Assembly: GCA_937907585.1 (NCBI GenBank)
Contig: CALCVH010000125.1
Coordinates: forward strand, 1-6,238
DNA length: 6,238 nucleotides
Source: an uncultured Bacillota bacterium
Lineage (GTDB): Bacteria; Bacillota_I; Bacilli_A; Izemoplasmatales; UBA1188
Direction of reading: 5' to 3'
Below are positions 1-5,334 of the stretch, one piece after another. Position numbers and translations under genes: made by a program. The notes beneath the pieces were generated by a model. That model was not told where the DNA came from, made no database searches, and was given only the letters and a program-made list of their open reading frames with translations. Positions within the stretch are counted from its first letter, which is position 1; every line of letters begins with the position of its first letter.

Positions 1-414
1 GCTCAAGGATATGTTGCCGCATCAGTTCTACAATTCCCTGGAGAAGATATTGATTCAGTTGTATCAGATGTAGAGATGTCTATTGCGGATGTATTTGCTC
101 TTGAAATCACTAAAGCTACAAGAAATACTGTAGTATCAGGTGTTAAGGTTACTAAGAATCATTATATCGGAATCTTAAATCACAATTTAGTTTCTGATAA
201 TAGAGATGTTAATAACTGTGCATTAAAAGCTATTTCTTCAATAGAAGATATTAAAGATAGAGAAATGATTTTATTATTCTTCGGAAAAGATTTAATGGAT
301 TCTCAATCAAAAGATAAATTCATCAATAAAGTCAAAGAAAAGTATCCAAACTTAGAAGTATCTGTAATTGATGGAGAACAGGAAGTATATCCTGTAATCG
401 CTGCGATATGTTAG
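1..414 (+). CDS. fakA: Fatty acid kinase ATP-binding subunit FakA (DAK2/YloV family), C-terminal part, 5' end outside window
   Basis: FakA works in the cytoplasm with lipid-carrying FakB (DegV-family) proteins to phosphorylate fatty acids to acyl-phosphate, which feeds phospholipid synthesis. The frame is open from base 1, so the gene begins upstream; the first internal ATG (76) is not the real start, because the codons before it already read as family sequence (GYVAASVLQFPGEDIDSVV). About 137 residues are visible. They match the C-terminal YloV/FakA domain: an ExTxATRNTxxxGVxV segment, then HYIGIL, then a closing stretch YPNLEVSVIDGEQEVYP that corresponds to the family's usual YPxxEvevidGGQPlYp ending. 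The second Gly of the GGQ motif is Glu here, a mild divergence. The catalytic DAK2 kinase domain lies outside the window. The gene ends in TAG directly before a terminator hairpin. The domain assignment rests on remembered family consensus, not a search. Confidence 0.85.
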   Translation, partial: AQGYVAASVLQFPGEDIDSVVSDVEMSIADVFALEITKATRNTVVSGVKVTKNHYIGILNHNLVSDNRDVNNCALKAISSIEDIKDREMILLFFGKDLMDSQSKDKFINKVKEKYPNLEVSVIDGEQEVYPVIAAIC

Positions 415-445
415 GAAAACAAGCCCAAAAAGCTTGTTTTCTTTT
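415..445 (+). terminator. Rho-independent terminator after fakA
   Basis: A perfect 10-bp stem (GAAAACAAGC at 415-424 with GCTTGTTTTC at 432-441) encloses a 7-nt loop and is followed by TTTT at 442-445. It starts at the base after the fakA stop codon and separates fakA from the J-domain gene. Confidence 0.85.
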
Positions 446-491
446 GATTTATGAATAAAAGATTAATTATTTGTGATGATTTTATTTATTC

Positions 492-522
492 TATACTTTA
501 ATTAATTGTAATTAAGTATAAT
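492..522 (+). promoter_or_regulatory. Probable promoter of the J-domain gene with an imperfect palindrome (candidate operator)
   Basis: A consensus -10 box TATAAT lies at 517-522, 17 nt before the ATG at 540, giving a leader of about 10 nt. Seventeen bases upstream the hexamer TACTTT (494-499) is a poor -35. A second possible -10, TATACT at 492-497, has TTGTGA (471-476) 15 nt upstream. An imperfect palindrome, TATACTTTAATTA (492-504) against TAATTAAGTATA (509-520) with one unpaired T, covers the spacer and runs into the -10 box, where a repressor could block polymerase. Palindromes arise easily in AT-rich DNA, so the operator reading is tentative; the -10 box is the firmer part. Confidence 0.45.
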
Positions 523-539
523 GTAATCGTGGTGTAAAT

Positions 540-1340
540 ATGAGAAGAGATTATTATGAAATTCTCGGCTTAAATAAAGGAGCTACAGAAGAAGAAATTA
601 AATCTGCATATAGAAAACTCGCTGCGAAATATCATCCAGATGTATCAAATGATCCAGATGCGAACATCAAAATGGCTGAGATTAACGAAGCTTACGCAAC
701 ATTAAAGAATCCAGAAAAAAGAGCCAATTACGATGAATATGGATTTAATGATTTAAATCAAGCTAATTATCAGCCTAATGGTAATGATACTAGGTATTAC
801 TATAATCCTAACAGCGCATATTATGAATATTCAAACGGCTTTGTATACCGTAAGAATTATTCATACTTTTTCAAAATATTAATTAGAATTTTGATTCTAT
901 TTTTCGTTATACAATCAATCGCTTTAATAATTCGATTAGTTTCTAATTCTGTAGGATATAATACAAATGCGAATGTCACTTACGCTTTTACATCAAATAC
1001 AACCTTAGAAGTAACAGGATATTCATCAATGTCTTTTTTTGAACCATCAAATATCTATAGAATACAATCAATAGAAATACCTTCAACCTATAAATATAGA
1101 GGATATAATTATTCAGTTACATCTATTGGAAGCGAAGCGTTTAGAGGATGTAAATATTTAAAAGAAGTAAGTCTCACAAGCGCTATTCAATCAATTGGTT
1201 CATATGCTTTTTATGGATGTACAAGTTTAGAAACTGTATATTATGATGGAAGTGAGTCAGATTTTCAAAATATTGTTATTGCTGATGGAAATGCGAATTT
1301 CAAAAATGCGAATGTAGTTTACTCTATAAAAAACGTTTAA
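540..1340 (+). CDS. Membrane-anchored J-domain protein with C-terminal BspA-like leucine-rich repeats
   Basis: The first 67 or so residues are a complete J domain: DYYEILGL, the HPD tripeptide at 32-34 that stimulates Hsp70 (DnaK) ATPase, and the helix-IV stretch NPEKRANYDEYG (57-68). The G/F-rich, zinc-finger and substrate-binding domains of true DnaJ are absent. A Tyr/Asn-rich linker (about 70-110) leads to one hydrophobic helix (about 113-134). Lys and Arg before the helix predict a cytosolic J domain and an exported C-terminus. Residues about 175-262 carry BspA-type LRR_5 units: IGSEAFRGCKYLKEV (196-210), IGSYAFYGCTSLETV (219-233), then a YYDGSESDFQNIVI cap that closes such domains. The likely role is recruiting DnaK to the membrane near a surface-exposed binding domain; that is inference. 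The start is set by the J-domain N-terminus and a weak GGTG Shine-Dalgarno (531-534). It is transcribed separately from fakA and lies 64 nt before nfeD. The domain calls are firm, the function unknown. Confidence 0.85.
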   Translation: MRRDYYEILGLNKGATEEEIKSAYRKLAAKYHPDVSNDPDANIKMAEINEAYATLKNPEKRANYDEYGFNDLNQANYQPNGNDTRYYYNPNSAYYEYSNGFVYRKNYSYFFKILIRILILFFVIQSIALIIRLVSNSVGYNTNANVTYAFTSNTTLEVTGYSSMSFFEPSNIYRIQSIEIPSTYKYRGYNYSVTSIGSEAFRGCKYLKEVSLTSAIQSIGSYAFYGCTSLETVYYDGSESDFQNIVIADGNANFKNANVVYSIKNV

Positions 1341-1353
1341 AATACGATATTTA

Positions 1354-1380
1354 TTGAAGATTTATATTTCATAGTATAAA
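1354..1380 (+). promoter_or_regulatory. Possible promoter of the nfeD-SPFH operon
   Basis: TTGAAG (1354-1359) resembles a -35 box and TATAAA (1375-1380) a -10 box, but the 15-nt spacer is short. No terminator is visible between the J-domain gene and nfeD, so some readthrough is possible. A strong Shine-Dalgarno, GAGGAGG at 1389-1395, follows. Confidence 0.35.
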
Positions 1381-1404
1381 ATATAAAAGAGGAGGAATTA
1401 TCGT

Positions 1405-1842
1405 ATGATGATTTACATATGGATTGCCGTATTTGTAGTTTCTTTATTTATAGAAATCGCAACTACAGCTCTAGTTTCATGTTGGTTTGCCGCAGGAAGT
1501 TTAGTAGCTTTAATATTAAGCGCTTTCTTAGGAGATAAACTAATATGGTTACAAGTTATTGTATTTATCGCAGTGAGTGTTGCTTGCTTCTTACTTCTTA
1601 GAAAATATTTCTTAAGCAAGAAAAAAGACCATAAGACAAATGTTGATACATTAATAGGCGAAATTGGTGATTGCCAAGAAGTAATCAAAAAACACTATCC
1701 TGGCTCTATAAAAGTTAATGGAATTGTTTGGACTGCTGAAGTTGAACAAGATAATGATGAAGTGATTGAACCAGGAGATTTAGTAGAGATACTAAAAATA
1801 TCAGGAAATAAATTAACAGTAAAAAAATATAAGGAGAATTAA
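1405..1842 (+). CDS. NfeD family membrane protein, short form, partner of SPFH protein
   Basis: This is a 145-residue short NfeD-like protein (YbbK/NfeD1b type) without the N-terminal ClpP-like protease domain of long forms. Three hydrophobic segments (about 3-20, 22-41 and 47-66) are followed by a basic stop-transfer stretch RKYFLSKKK (66-74), then a soluble OB-fold domain (about 82-141). That domain shows the usual LIGEIGDC entry strand and the GxxxVNGxxWxA...EPGDLVEIL pattern. Short NfeD proteins are encoded next to SPFH/stomatin genes and are thought to bind and stabilise the SPFH oligomer; the next gene, 2 nt downstream, is exactly that. The start at 1405 is preferred over the adjacent ATG at 1408 because GAGGAGG ends 9 nt before it. 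The specific cellular role is not established for this family. Confidence 0.88.
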   Translation: MMIYIWIAVFVVSLFIEIATTALVSCWFAAGSLVALILSAFLGDKLIWLQVIVFIAVSVACFLLLRKYFLSKKKDHKTNVDTLIGEIGDCQEVIKKHYPGSIKVNGIVWTAEVEQDNDEVIEPGDLVEILKISGNKLTVKKYKEN

Positions 1843-1844
1843 TA

Positions 1845-2795
1845 ATGGGACCATTAGGAGTTGTTTTAATTGTAATTGCAGCTATTATTTTAATAGTGCT
1901 AGTTGCTTCATGCATTAAAGTTGTTAAACAGACAGAAAAATTTGTTATTGAAAGACTTGGAAGATTCCAAACTATTCTTGACCCAGGAGTTCATTTCATT
2001 TTGCCTTTCTTTGATAAAGTAGCTTTAAGAGTTGTGATGAAGGAACAAATTCGTGATTTTGATCCACAACCAGTTATCACTAAAGATAATGTTACTATGC
2101 AAATAGATACAGTAGTATTCTTCCAAATAACTGACCCTAAACTATATGCATATGGTGTAGTTAATCCAATTAACGCAATTGAAAACTTATCATCAACTAC
2201 ATTACGTAATATCATCGGTGAATTAGACCTTGATGAAACTTTAACTTCTAGAGATATCATCAATACTAAGATGAGATCTATTCTTGATGAAGCAACAGAT
2301 CCTTGGGGAATCAAAGTTAACCGTGTTGAAGTTAAAAACATCCTTCCTCCAAAAGATATCAGAGACGCTATGGAACGTCAGATGAGAGCTGAAAGAGAAA
2401 AGAGAGAAAAGATTCTATTAGCTGAAGGTCAAAGACAATCTGCAATCCTACAAGCAGAAGGTGAAAAACAATCTGCAGTATTAAAGGCAGAAGGTGAAAA
2501 AGAAGCTTTAATCTTAAGAGCTGAAGCAGAAAAAGAATCAAAGATTAAGATCGCAGAAGGTGAAGCAAAAGCTATTCTCGCTAAGAGAGAAGCAGAAGCA
2601 GAAGGTTTAAAATTATTAAAGAATGCTGACCCAACTGAAGCAGTATTAAAGATTAAATCTTATGAAGCATTAGAAAAAGTTGCGGATGGTAAAGCAACTA
2701 AGTTAATTGTTCCATCTAATTTACAAGATGTTACAAGCGTTGTTAGCGCCGCAAGCGAAGCTTGGAATAAGAACGAACTACCAAAAAATAAGTAG
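1845..2795 (+). CDS. SPFH domain (stomatin/prohibitin, QmcA-like) membrane protein
   Basis: This 316-residue protein has an N-terminal membrane helix (about 4-23), an SPFH/band-7 domain (about 24-190, including VERLGRF-like VIERLGRF, DPGVHFILPFFDKV, a VxTKDNVTMQIDTVVFFQI core and GIKVNRVEVKNILPP), and a long charged coiled coil. The coil contains five consecutive 11-residue units starting with Ala-Glu (193-203, 204-214, 215-225, 226-236, 237-247), a hendecad pattern typical of stomatin/HflK/C/QmcA assemblies. The C-terminus (about 283-305) is short and hydrophobic. Family members form large ring or cage oligomers in membrane microdomains and modulate proteases and lipid organisation. It forms an operon with nfeD: 2-nt gap, with Shine-Dalgarno AAGGAG (1831-1836) inside the nfeD end. 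It belongs to the QmcA/paraslipin-type branch rather than flotillin, judging from length and the absence of a long flotillin tail. Confidence 0.92.
   Translation: MGPLGVVLIVIAAIILIVLVASCIKVVKQTEKFVIERLGRFQTILDPGVHFILPFFDKVALRVVMKEQIRDFDPQPVITKDNVTMQIDTVVFFQITDPKLYAYGVVNPINAIENLSSTTLRNIIGELDLDETLTSRDIINTKMRSILDEATDPWGIKVNRVEVKNILPPKDIRDAMERQMRAEREKREKILLAEGQRQSAILQAEGEKQSAVLKAEGEKEALILRAEAEKESKIKIAEGEAKAILAKREAEAEGLKLLKNADPTEAVLKIKSYEALEKVADGKATKLIVPSNLQDVTSVVSAASEAWNKNELPKNK
2421..2585 (+). repeat. Five in-frame 33-bp units encoding hendecad coiled-coil repeats
   Basis: Within the SPFH gene, residues 193-247 consist of five units of 11 residues, each opening with AEG/AEA and carrying Lys/Glu pairs and hydrophobic residues at fixed positions. 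At DNA level the units share GC(T/A)GAAGGTGAAAAA-like starts but differ elsewhere. This is diverged coding repetition under protein-structural constraint. Confidence 0.75.
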
Positions 2796-2812
2796 TAAAT
2801 AATCGCTATATT

Positions 2813-2842
2813 GAGTGTATCGTCGATACACTCTTTATTATT
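2813..2842 (+). terminator. Rho-independent terminator after the nfeD-SPFH operon
   Basis: GAGTGTAT (2813-2820) pairs with ATACACTC (2826-2833) around the loop CGTCG, followed by a T-rich tail TTTATTATT (2834-2842). The stem is moderately stable and sits 17 nt after the SPFH stop codon. Confidence 0.75.
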
Positions 2843-2856
2843 GATAATATTAAATA

Positions 2857-2867
2857 TATAATGGTGA
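2857..2867 (+). promoter_or_regulatory. Candidate -10 box and Shine-Dalgarno of the MazG-like gene
   Basis: A perfect TATAAT (2857-2862) is followed at once by GGTGA (2863-2867), which pairs with the 3' part of the anti-Shine-Dalgarno and lies 6 nt before the ATG at 2874. No good -35 is seen; at 17 nt spacing the hexamer is TTTATT in the preceding terminator tail. If this -10 box is used, transcription would begin about 5 nt before the ATG, giving an almost leaderless mRNA that would not contain the GGTGA. The two signals therefore compete, and a promoter further upstream is possible. Confidence 0.4.
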
Positions 2868-2873
2868 ACATTT

Positions 2874-3194
2874 ATGAATGAAAAAACGATAGAAAGAATA
2901 AGAAAATTCACTAGTGATAGATCTTGGGAACAGTATCATACACCTTCAAACCTCGCTAAATCTATAGTGATAGAAGCGAGTGAATTATTAGAATGTTTTC
3001 AGTGGAGCGATACAGAGTTTGATATAGAACATGTAAAAGAAGAACTTGCAGATGTGATTGTGTATTCTAGAAATCTATTAGATACTTTAGGACTCGATGA
3101 AGATGAAATAGTTAATTCTAAAATGGAAAAGAATGAGAAAAAGTACCCAATTGAAAAATCTAAAGGTAAATACACAAAATATGATAAATTATAA
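2874..3194 (+). CDS. MazG-like nucleotide pyrophosphohydrolase
   Basis: This is a 106-residue, single-domain all-alpha NTP pyrophosphohydrolase of the MazG-like/RS21-C6 (dCTPP1-like) group. Such enzymes cleave (d)NTPs to the monophosphate and pyrophosphate, removing damaged or excess nucleotides. The Mg-binding signature ExxE...ExxD is intact: E34 and E37 in IEASELLECFQW, E57 and D60 in EELADVIVY. The substrate-contacting C-terminal motif is present as KNEKKYP (86-92), and W44 after FQ is typical of the RS21-C6-type branch. The length fits the short single-domain form, about half of a full two-domain MazG. It lies between two terminator/promoter-like intervals, so it may be monocistronic. The exact substrate cannot be read from sequence. 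MazG-like genes also occur in phages and near defence genes, but nothing adjacent is plainly phage-derived. Confidence 0.88.
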   Translation: MNEKTIERIRKFTSDRSWEQYHTPSNLAKSIVIEASELLECFQWSDTEFDIEHVKEELADVIVYSRNLLDTLGLDEDEIVNSKMEKNEKKYPIEKSKGKYTKYDKL

Positions 3195-3205
3195 TGGCCT
3201 TTTAA

Positions 3206-3214
3206 TGTTATAAT
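3206..3214 (+). promoter_or_regulatory. Extended -10 promoter for the ATPase-GNAT pair
   Basis: TGTTATAAT (3206-3214) is a perfect extended -10 element (TGnTATAAT). No recognisable -35 lies upstream, which extended -10 promoters tolerate. It would give a leader of roughly 50 nt before the ATG at 3273, including Shine-Dalgarno AAAGGAG at 3261-3267. Confidence 0.5.
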
Positions 3215-3272
3215 AAATTATCCAATTAACATGACTAAACAATAATTATTAAAAATACGCAAAGGAGTAAAT

Positions 3273-3944
3273 ATGGAAATTTTAAAAACTGAAAAAGGTT
3301 ATTTATCAATTCTTGCAGGAAAAACTGATATGGGTAAAAGCACAATATCTGTTTTAAATTGTGCTGAACATTTAAAAAAGGGAGAAAATGCTATATTCTT
3401 TTCTATAGAATATAATCAATCTATCATCTACAATAAACTTGTAAATCATTTTGATTTAAAGTTTAATGAACTAGTTAACTTAAATGTAGTAGATGCTAGA
3501 GAACTACCACTTAAAGAAATAGAAAACATTATAAATAATAGAAAAGATGAAGTTGATATTGTCTATATAGATTATCTAGATTTATTAAGAGATAATACTT
3601 ATAATAGAGGAAATTCAAGATTAAAAGAAACTGATCCTGAAAGACTACAAGATCTACAAGAAATCATTTCATCTCTCGCATCAATCGCTAAAAAATACAA
3701 TATTTCTATAGTTTTATTATCTCAACTAAAAGATAATTTGTCTTTAGAAAATATAGTAGAGAATCTAAACTTAGTTACATCTACAGTATCATCAGATAAT
3801 AAAGTTATAAAGATGTTTATAGGAAGAGATGAAACACTAAATCCATTAATTAAATGTAATGATATGAGTCATATCATTTTAATAGATGGATATAATCTTA
3901 TGCATTTCTCATCTGTGAACTTGAAGGAAGCCTATAAGTTCTAA
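3273..3944 (+). CDS. Stand-alone DnaB-C-terminal-like (RecA-fold) ATPase
   Basis: This 223-residue protein resembles only the motor domain of DnaB-type replicative helicases. Walker A is AGKTDMGKST (15-24, K22), placed like DnaB's ARPSMGKT. FFSIEY (42-47) matches the LFSLEM strand and keeps the catalytic-type Glu (E46). Walker B is DIVYIDYLDLL (95-105, D100), matching VIDYLQLM. LLSQL (148-152) matches the Gln-containing motif, and MFIGRDE (181-187) matches the LFLYRDE strand. There is no N-terminal DnaG-binding domain and no room for one: the start has Shine-Dalgarno AAAGGAG 5 nt upstream. The K-x-RNG arginine-finger segment that normally follows the RDE strand is missing; IILIDGYNLMHF (201-212) sits there instead. 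It may bind and hydrolyse ATP without being a processive ring helicase. The gene is coupled to the downstream GNAT by a stop/start overlap. Function unknown; a KaiC/RadA-like ATPase is the main alternative. Confidence 0.75.
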   Translation: MEILKTEKGYLSILAGKTDMGKSTISVLNCAEHLKKGENAIFFSIEYNQSIIYNKLVNHFDLKFNELVNLNVVDARELPLKEIENIINNRKDEVDIVYIDYLDLLRDNTYNRGNSRLKETDPERLQDLQEIISSLASIAKKYNISIVLLSQLKDNLSLENIVENLNLVTSTVSSDNKVIKMFIGRDETLNPLIKCNDMSHIILIDGYNLMHFSSVNLKEAYKF

Positions 3945-4459
3945 TGCTTTATTATAGACTAGCGACTATTGAAGATATAGATGAAATAATGATTGCGGTA
4001 GAAGACGCAAGAGAACTACTAAAAGAAGAAGGAAATGGACAGTGGCAGTTTGGCTATCCAAATAGAGATGACTTTATTAACGATATCAAAAATGAACGCC
4101 TATATGTTATTTTAGATAGATTAAATAATAAGGAAATCGCATCTCTATTTGCTATATCTGGATATGAAGAAAGCTATCACCATTTATATGAAGGCAAATG
4201 GAAGACAGATAATGAATATCTAGTTATTCATAGGGTAGCGGTTAAGAAGAAGTATAGAAGCCAAGGATACGGAAAAGCTGTTTTTGAAAAAGCTATTGAG
4301 ATTACAAAAAATAAAGGTATCCATTCTTTAAGAATAGATACCCATATAAATAATAAATTGATGATACATCTAATAAATCTTTATGGATTTGAATACTGCG
4401 GTAAAGTAGTTTTACCTCCAAATAAAGATAGAGTAGTATTTGAAAGAATTATCGATTAA
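3944..4459 (+). CDS. GNAT family N-acetyltransferase
   Basis: This 171-residue single-domain GNAT acetyltransferase transfers acetyl from acetyl-CoA to an amine; the substrate is unknown. The N-terminus YYRLATIEDIDEI (3-15) is the usual first strand and helix. Motif A is HRVAVKKKYRSQGYGKAVFE (96-115), whose R105-S-Q-G108-Y-G110 forms the pyrophosphate-binding loop. INNKLMIHLINLYGFEYCG (135-153) is the motif B helix and strand, with the common N-x-x-x-x-x-x-Y-x-x-x-GF pattern. QWQFGYPNRDDFINDI (33-48) is a substrate-side helix region shared by a subgroup of Bacillota GNATs. Its ATG shares the final A of the ATPase TAA stop (TAATG) and has no well-spaced Shine-Dalgarno, so translation is probably coupled to the ATPase. 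Whether it modifies that ATPase, a small molecule or something else cannot be told. Confidence 0.88.
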   Translation: MLYYRLATIEDIDEIMIAVEDARELLKEEGNGQWQFGYPNRDDFINDIKNERLYVILDRLNNKEIASLFAISGYEESYHHLYEGKWKTDNEYLVIHRVAVKKKYRSQGYGKAVFEKAIEITKNKGIHSLRIDTHINNKLMIHLINLYGFEYCGKVVLPPNKDRVVFERIID

Positions 4460-5334
4460 GAATGGGTTTTCTCCATTCTTTTTCTTATTGTGAAATAGTA
4501 TATAAATACTGATACTATCATCAAAATAATTAGTGTTGGAAGAAGAACGATATTTCCAGCGAAATCCGCAGGACAGAATGGTTTTCCTACATATGGTAAA
4601 TATGAGAAATTAACAATTTCAGATATTATAAATAATAATATTCCTAAACCATTTAATATTAAACCAATTATAGAGAATACTTTATTGTTATAAATCTCTA
4701 AAACTATTACATATATCAAATCAAATACCATCAACATAAATAAACATAGAAGAACTAAATATCCAAAAGGATAGACTTCAATATTTTTAATAGTTAAAAA
4801 CCAAATTGGAATAGTCATTAATCCATATCCCGCAAATAAAGCTAATATAAGGAAATAACTATATTTACCTGATGATAGACCATCTAGCGGTCTATTTTCA
4901 ATTACTTTATTAATAGTTTTATTCTTTAATATTAAGAATGATTCAACATCGATGAATATGAATATTCCGTATGAAATAAGGGATCCGATAGTTGCGGCTA
5001 GAGATTCAATTCCATAATACAAGTTTTTAAAATGAGTTTTAAAACTTAATATGAAAAATACTAAACTTAATACAAGAAGCGTATTAGTAATAATCGTGAT
5101 AATCATTTGTTCCTTTCTCTTAAAGTCTCTAATATATAAGTATTTTAAGAAAGTAATTATCATGATTATTCCTACAACAGAAACTAATATTATAGATAAT
5201 GTATAAGGCATTACACTGATATTTGCGGTTGTGATAAGAGCCATTCCATAATGCCAGAAGAGATTGACATAATATGAAAATAATAAAGAAGAAATAGAAA
5301 TAACTAAAATATTAAACATTTTTTTATTCTTCAT
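4456..5334 (-). CDS. Eight-helix integral membrane protein of unknown function
   Basis: I do not recognise this 292-residue protein. Hydrophobicity by eye gives eight membrane helices, about residues 7-25, 44-64, 77-97, 112-136, 157-182, 188-213, 219-243 and 261-283. Positive charges collect at the N-terminus (MKNKK), in the 2-3 loop (RDFKRKE, 70-75 region), in the 4-5 loop (137-157, also the longest hydrophilic loop) and at the C-terminus (RKRMEK), which places both ends in the cytoplasm. The outside 7-8 loop contains PYVGKPFCPADF, a Pro/Cys-containing stretch that may be a conserved site. No transporter or enzyme motif is evident. Its ATG overlaps the upstream phosphoesterase by 11 nt, with GGTG 4 nt before the start, so the two are probably made together. 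It could be a membrane partner or substrate handler for the phosphoesterase; that is context only. Confidence 0.75.
   Translation of the reverse strand: MKNKKMFNILVISISSLLFSYYVNLFWHYGMALITTANISVMPYTLSIILVSVVGIIMIITFLKYLYIRDFKRKEQMIITIITNTLLVLSLVFFILSFKTHFKNLYYGIESLAATIGSLISYGIFIFIDVESFLILKNKTINKVIENRPLDGLSSGKYSYFLILALFAGYGLMTIPIWFLTIKNIEVYPFGYLVLLCLFMLMVFDLIYVIVLEIYNNKVFSIIGLILNGLGILLFIISEIVNFSYLPYVGKPFCPADFAGNIVLLPTLIILMIVSVFIYYFTIRKRMEKTHS
4458..4486 (+). terminator. Terminator between convergent genes, inside the minus-strand coding end
   Basis: AAGAATGG (4458-4465) pairs with CCATTCTT (4473-4480) around a 7-nt loop and runs into a T-rich tail (4479-4486) on the plus strand, so it ends the ATPase-GNAT transcript. 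On the minus strand the same hairpin falls within the last codons of the membrane protein and is followed by AATCGATAATTC, a poor T-tract, so it would terminate that direction less well. Confidence 0.75.

Noticed and set aside
76..414. A separate small gene starting at the ATG at 76.
   Set aside because: The frame is open to base 1 and the upstream codons already match the FakA/YloV domain, so this is an internal Met of a truncated gene.
540..740. Annotation of the J-domain gene as dnaJ.
   Set aside because: Only the J domain is shared; the G/F, zinc-finger and substrate-binding domains of DnaJ are replaced by a membrane helix and LRR units.
2421..2585. Regular 33-bp spacing of similar sequence could suggest a CRISPR array or satellite.
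   Set aside because: The units are contiguous without spacers, diverged, in frame and encode a coiled coil expected in SPFH proteins.
1413..2911. Several open frames of 66-116 codons on the minus strand opposite nfeD and the SPFH gene.
   Set aside because: They lie antisense to well-supported genes, have no family resemblance or good ribosome binding sites, and follow from codon bias in AT-rich DNA.
3205..3232. Inverted repeat ATGTTA (3205-3210) / TAACAT (3227-3232) between the MazG-like gene and the ATPase.
   Set aside because: Only six pairs with a 16-nt loop in AT-rich sequence; no T-tract follows and it overlaps the extended -10 element. Not supported as terminator or operator.
3873..3908. 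IILIDGYNLMHF at the end of the ATPase resembles the first strand of NYN/YacP-type nuclease domains (IDGYNLxH).
   Set aside because: Only about 23 residues remain before the stop, far too short for an NYN domain, and the segment aligns positionally with the last strand of the DnaB core. Probably chance similarity.
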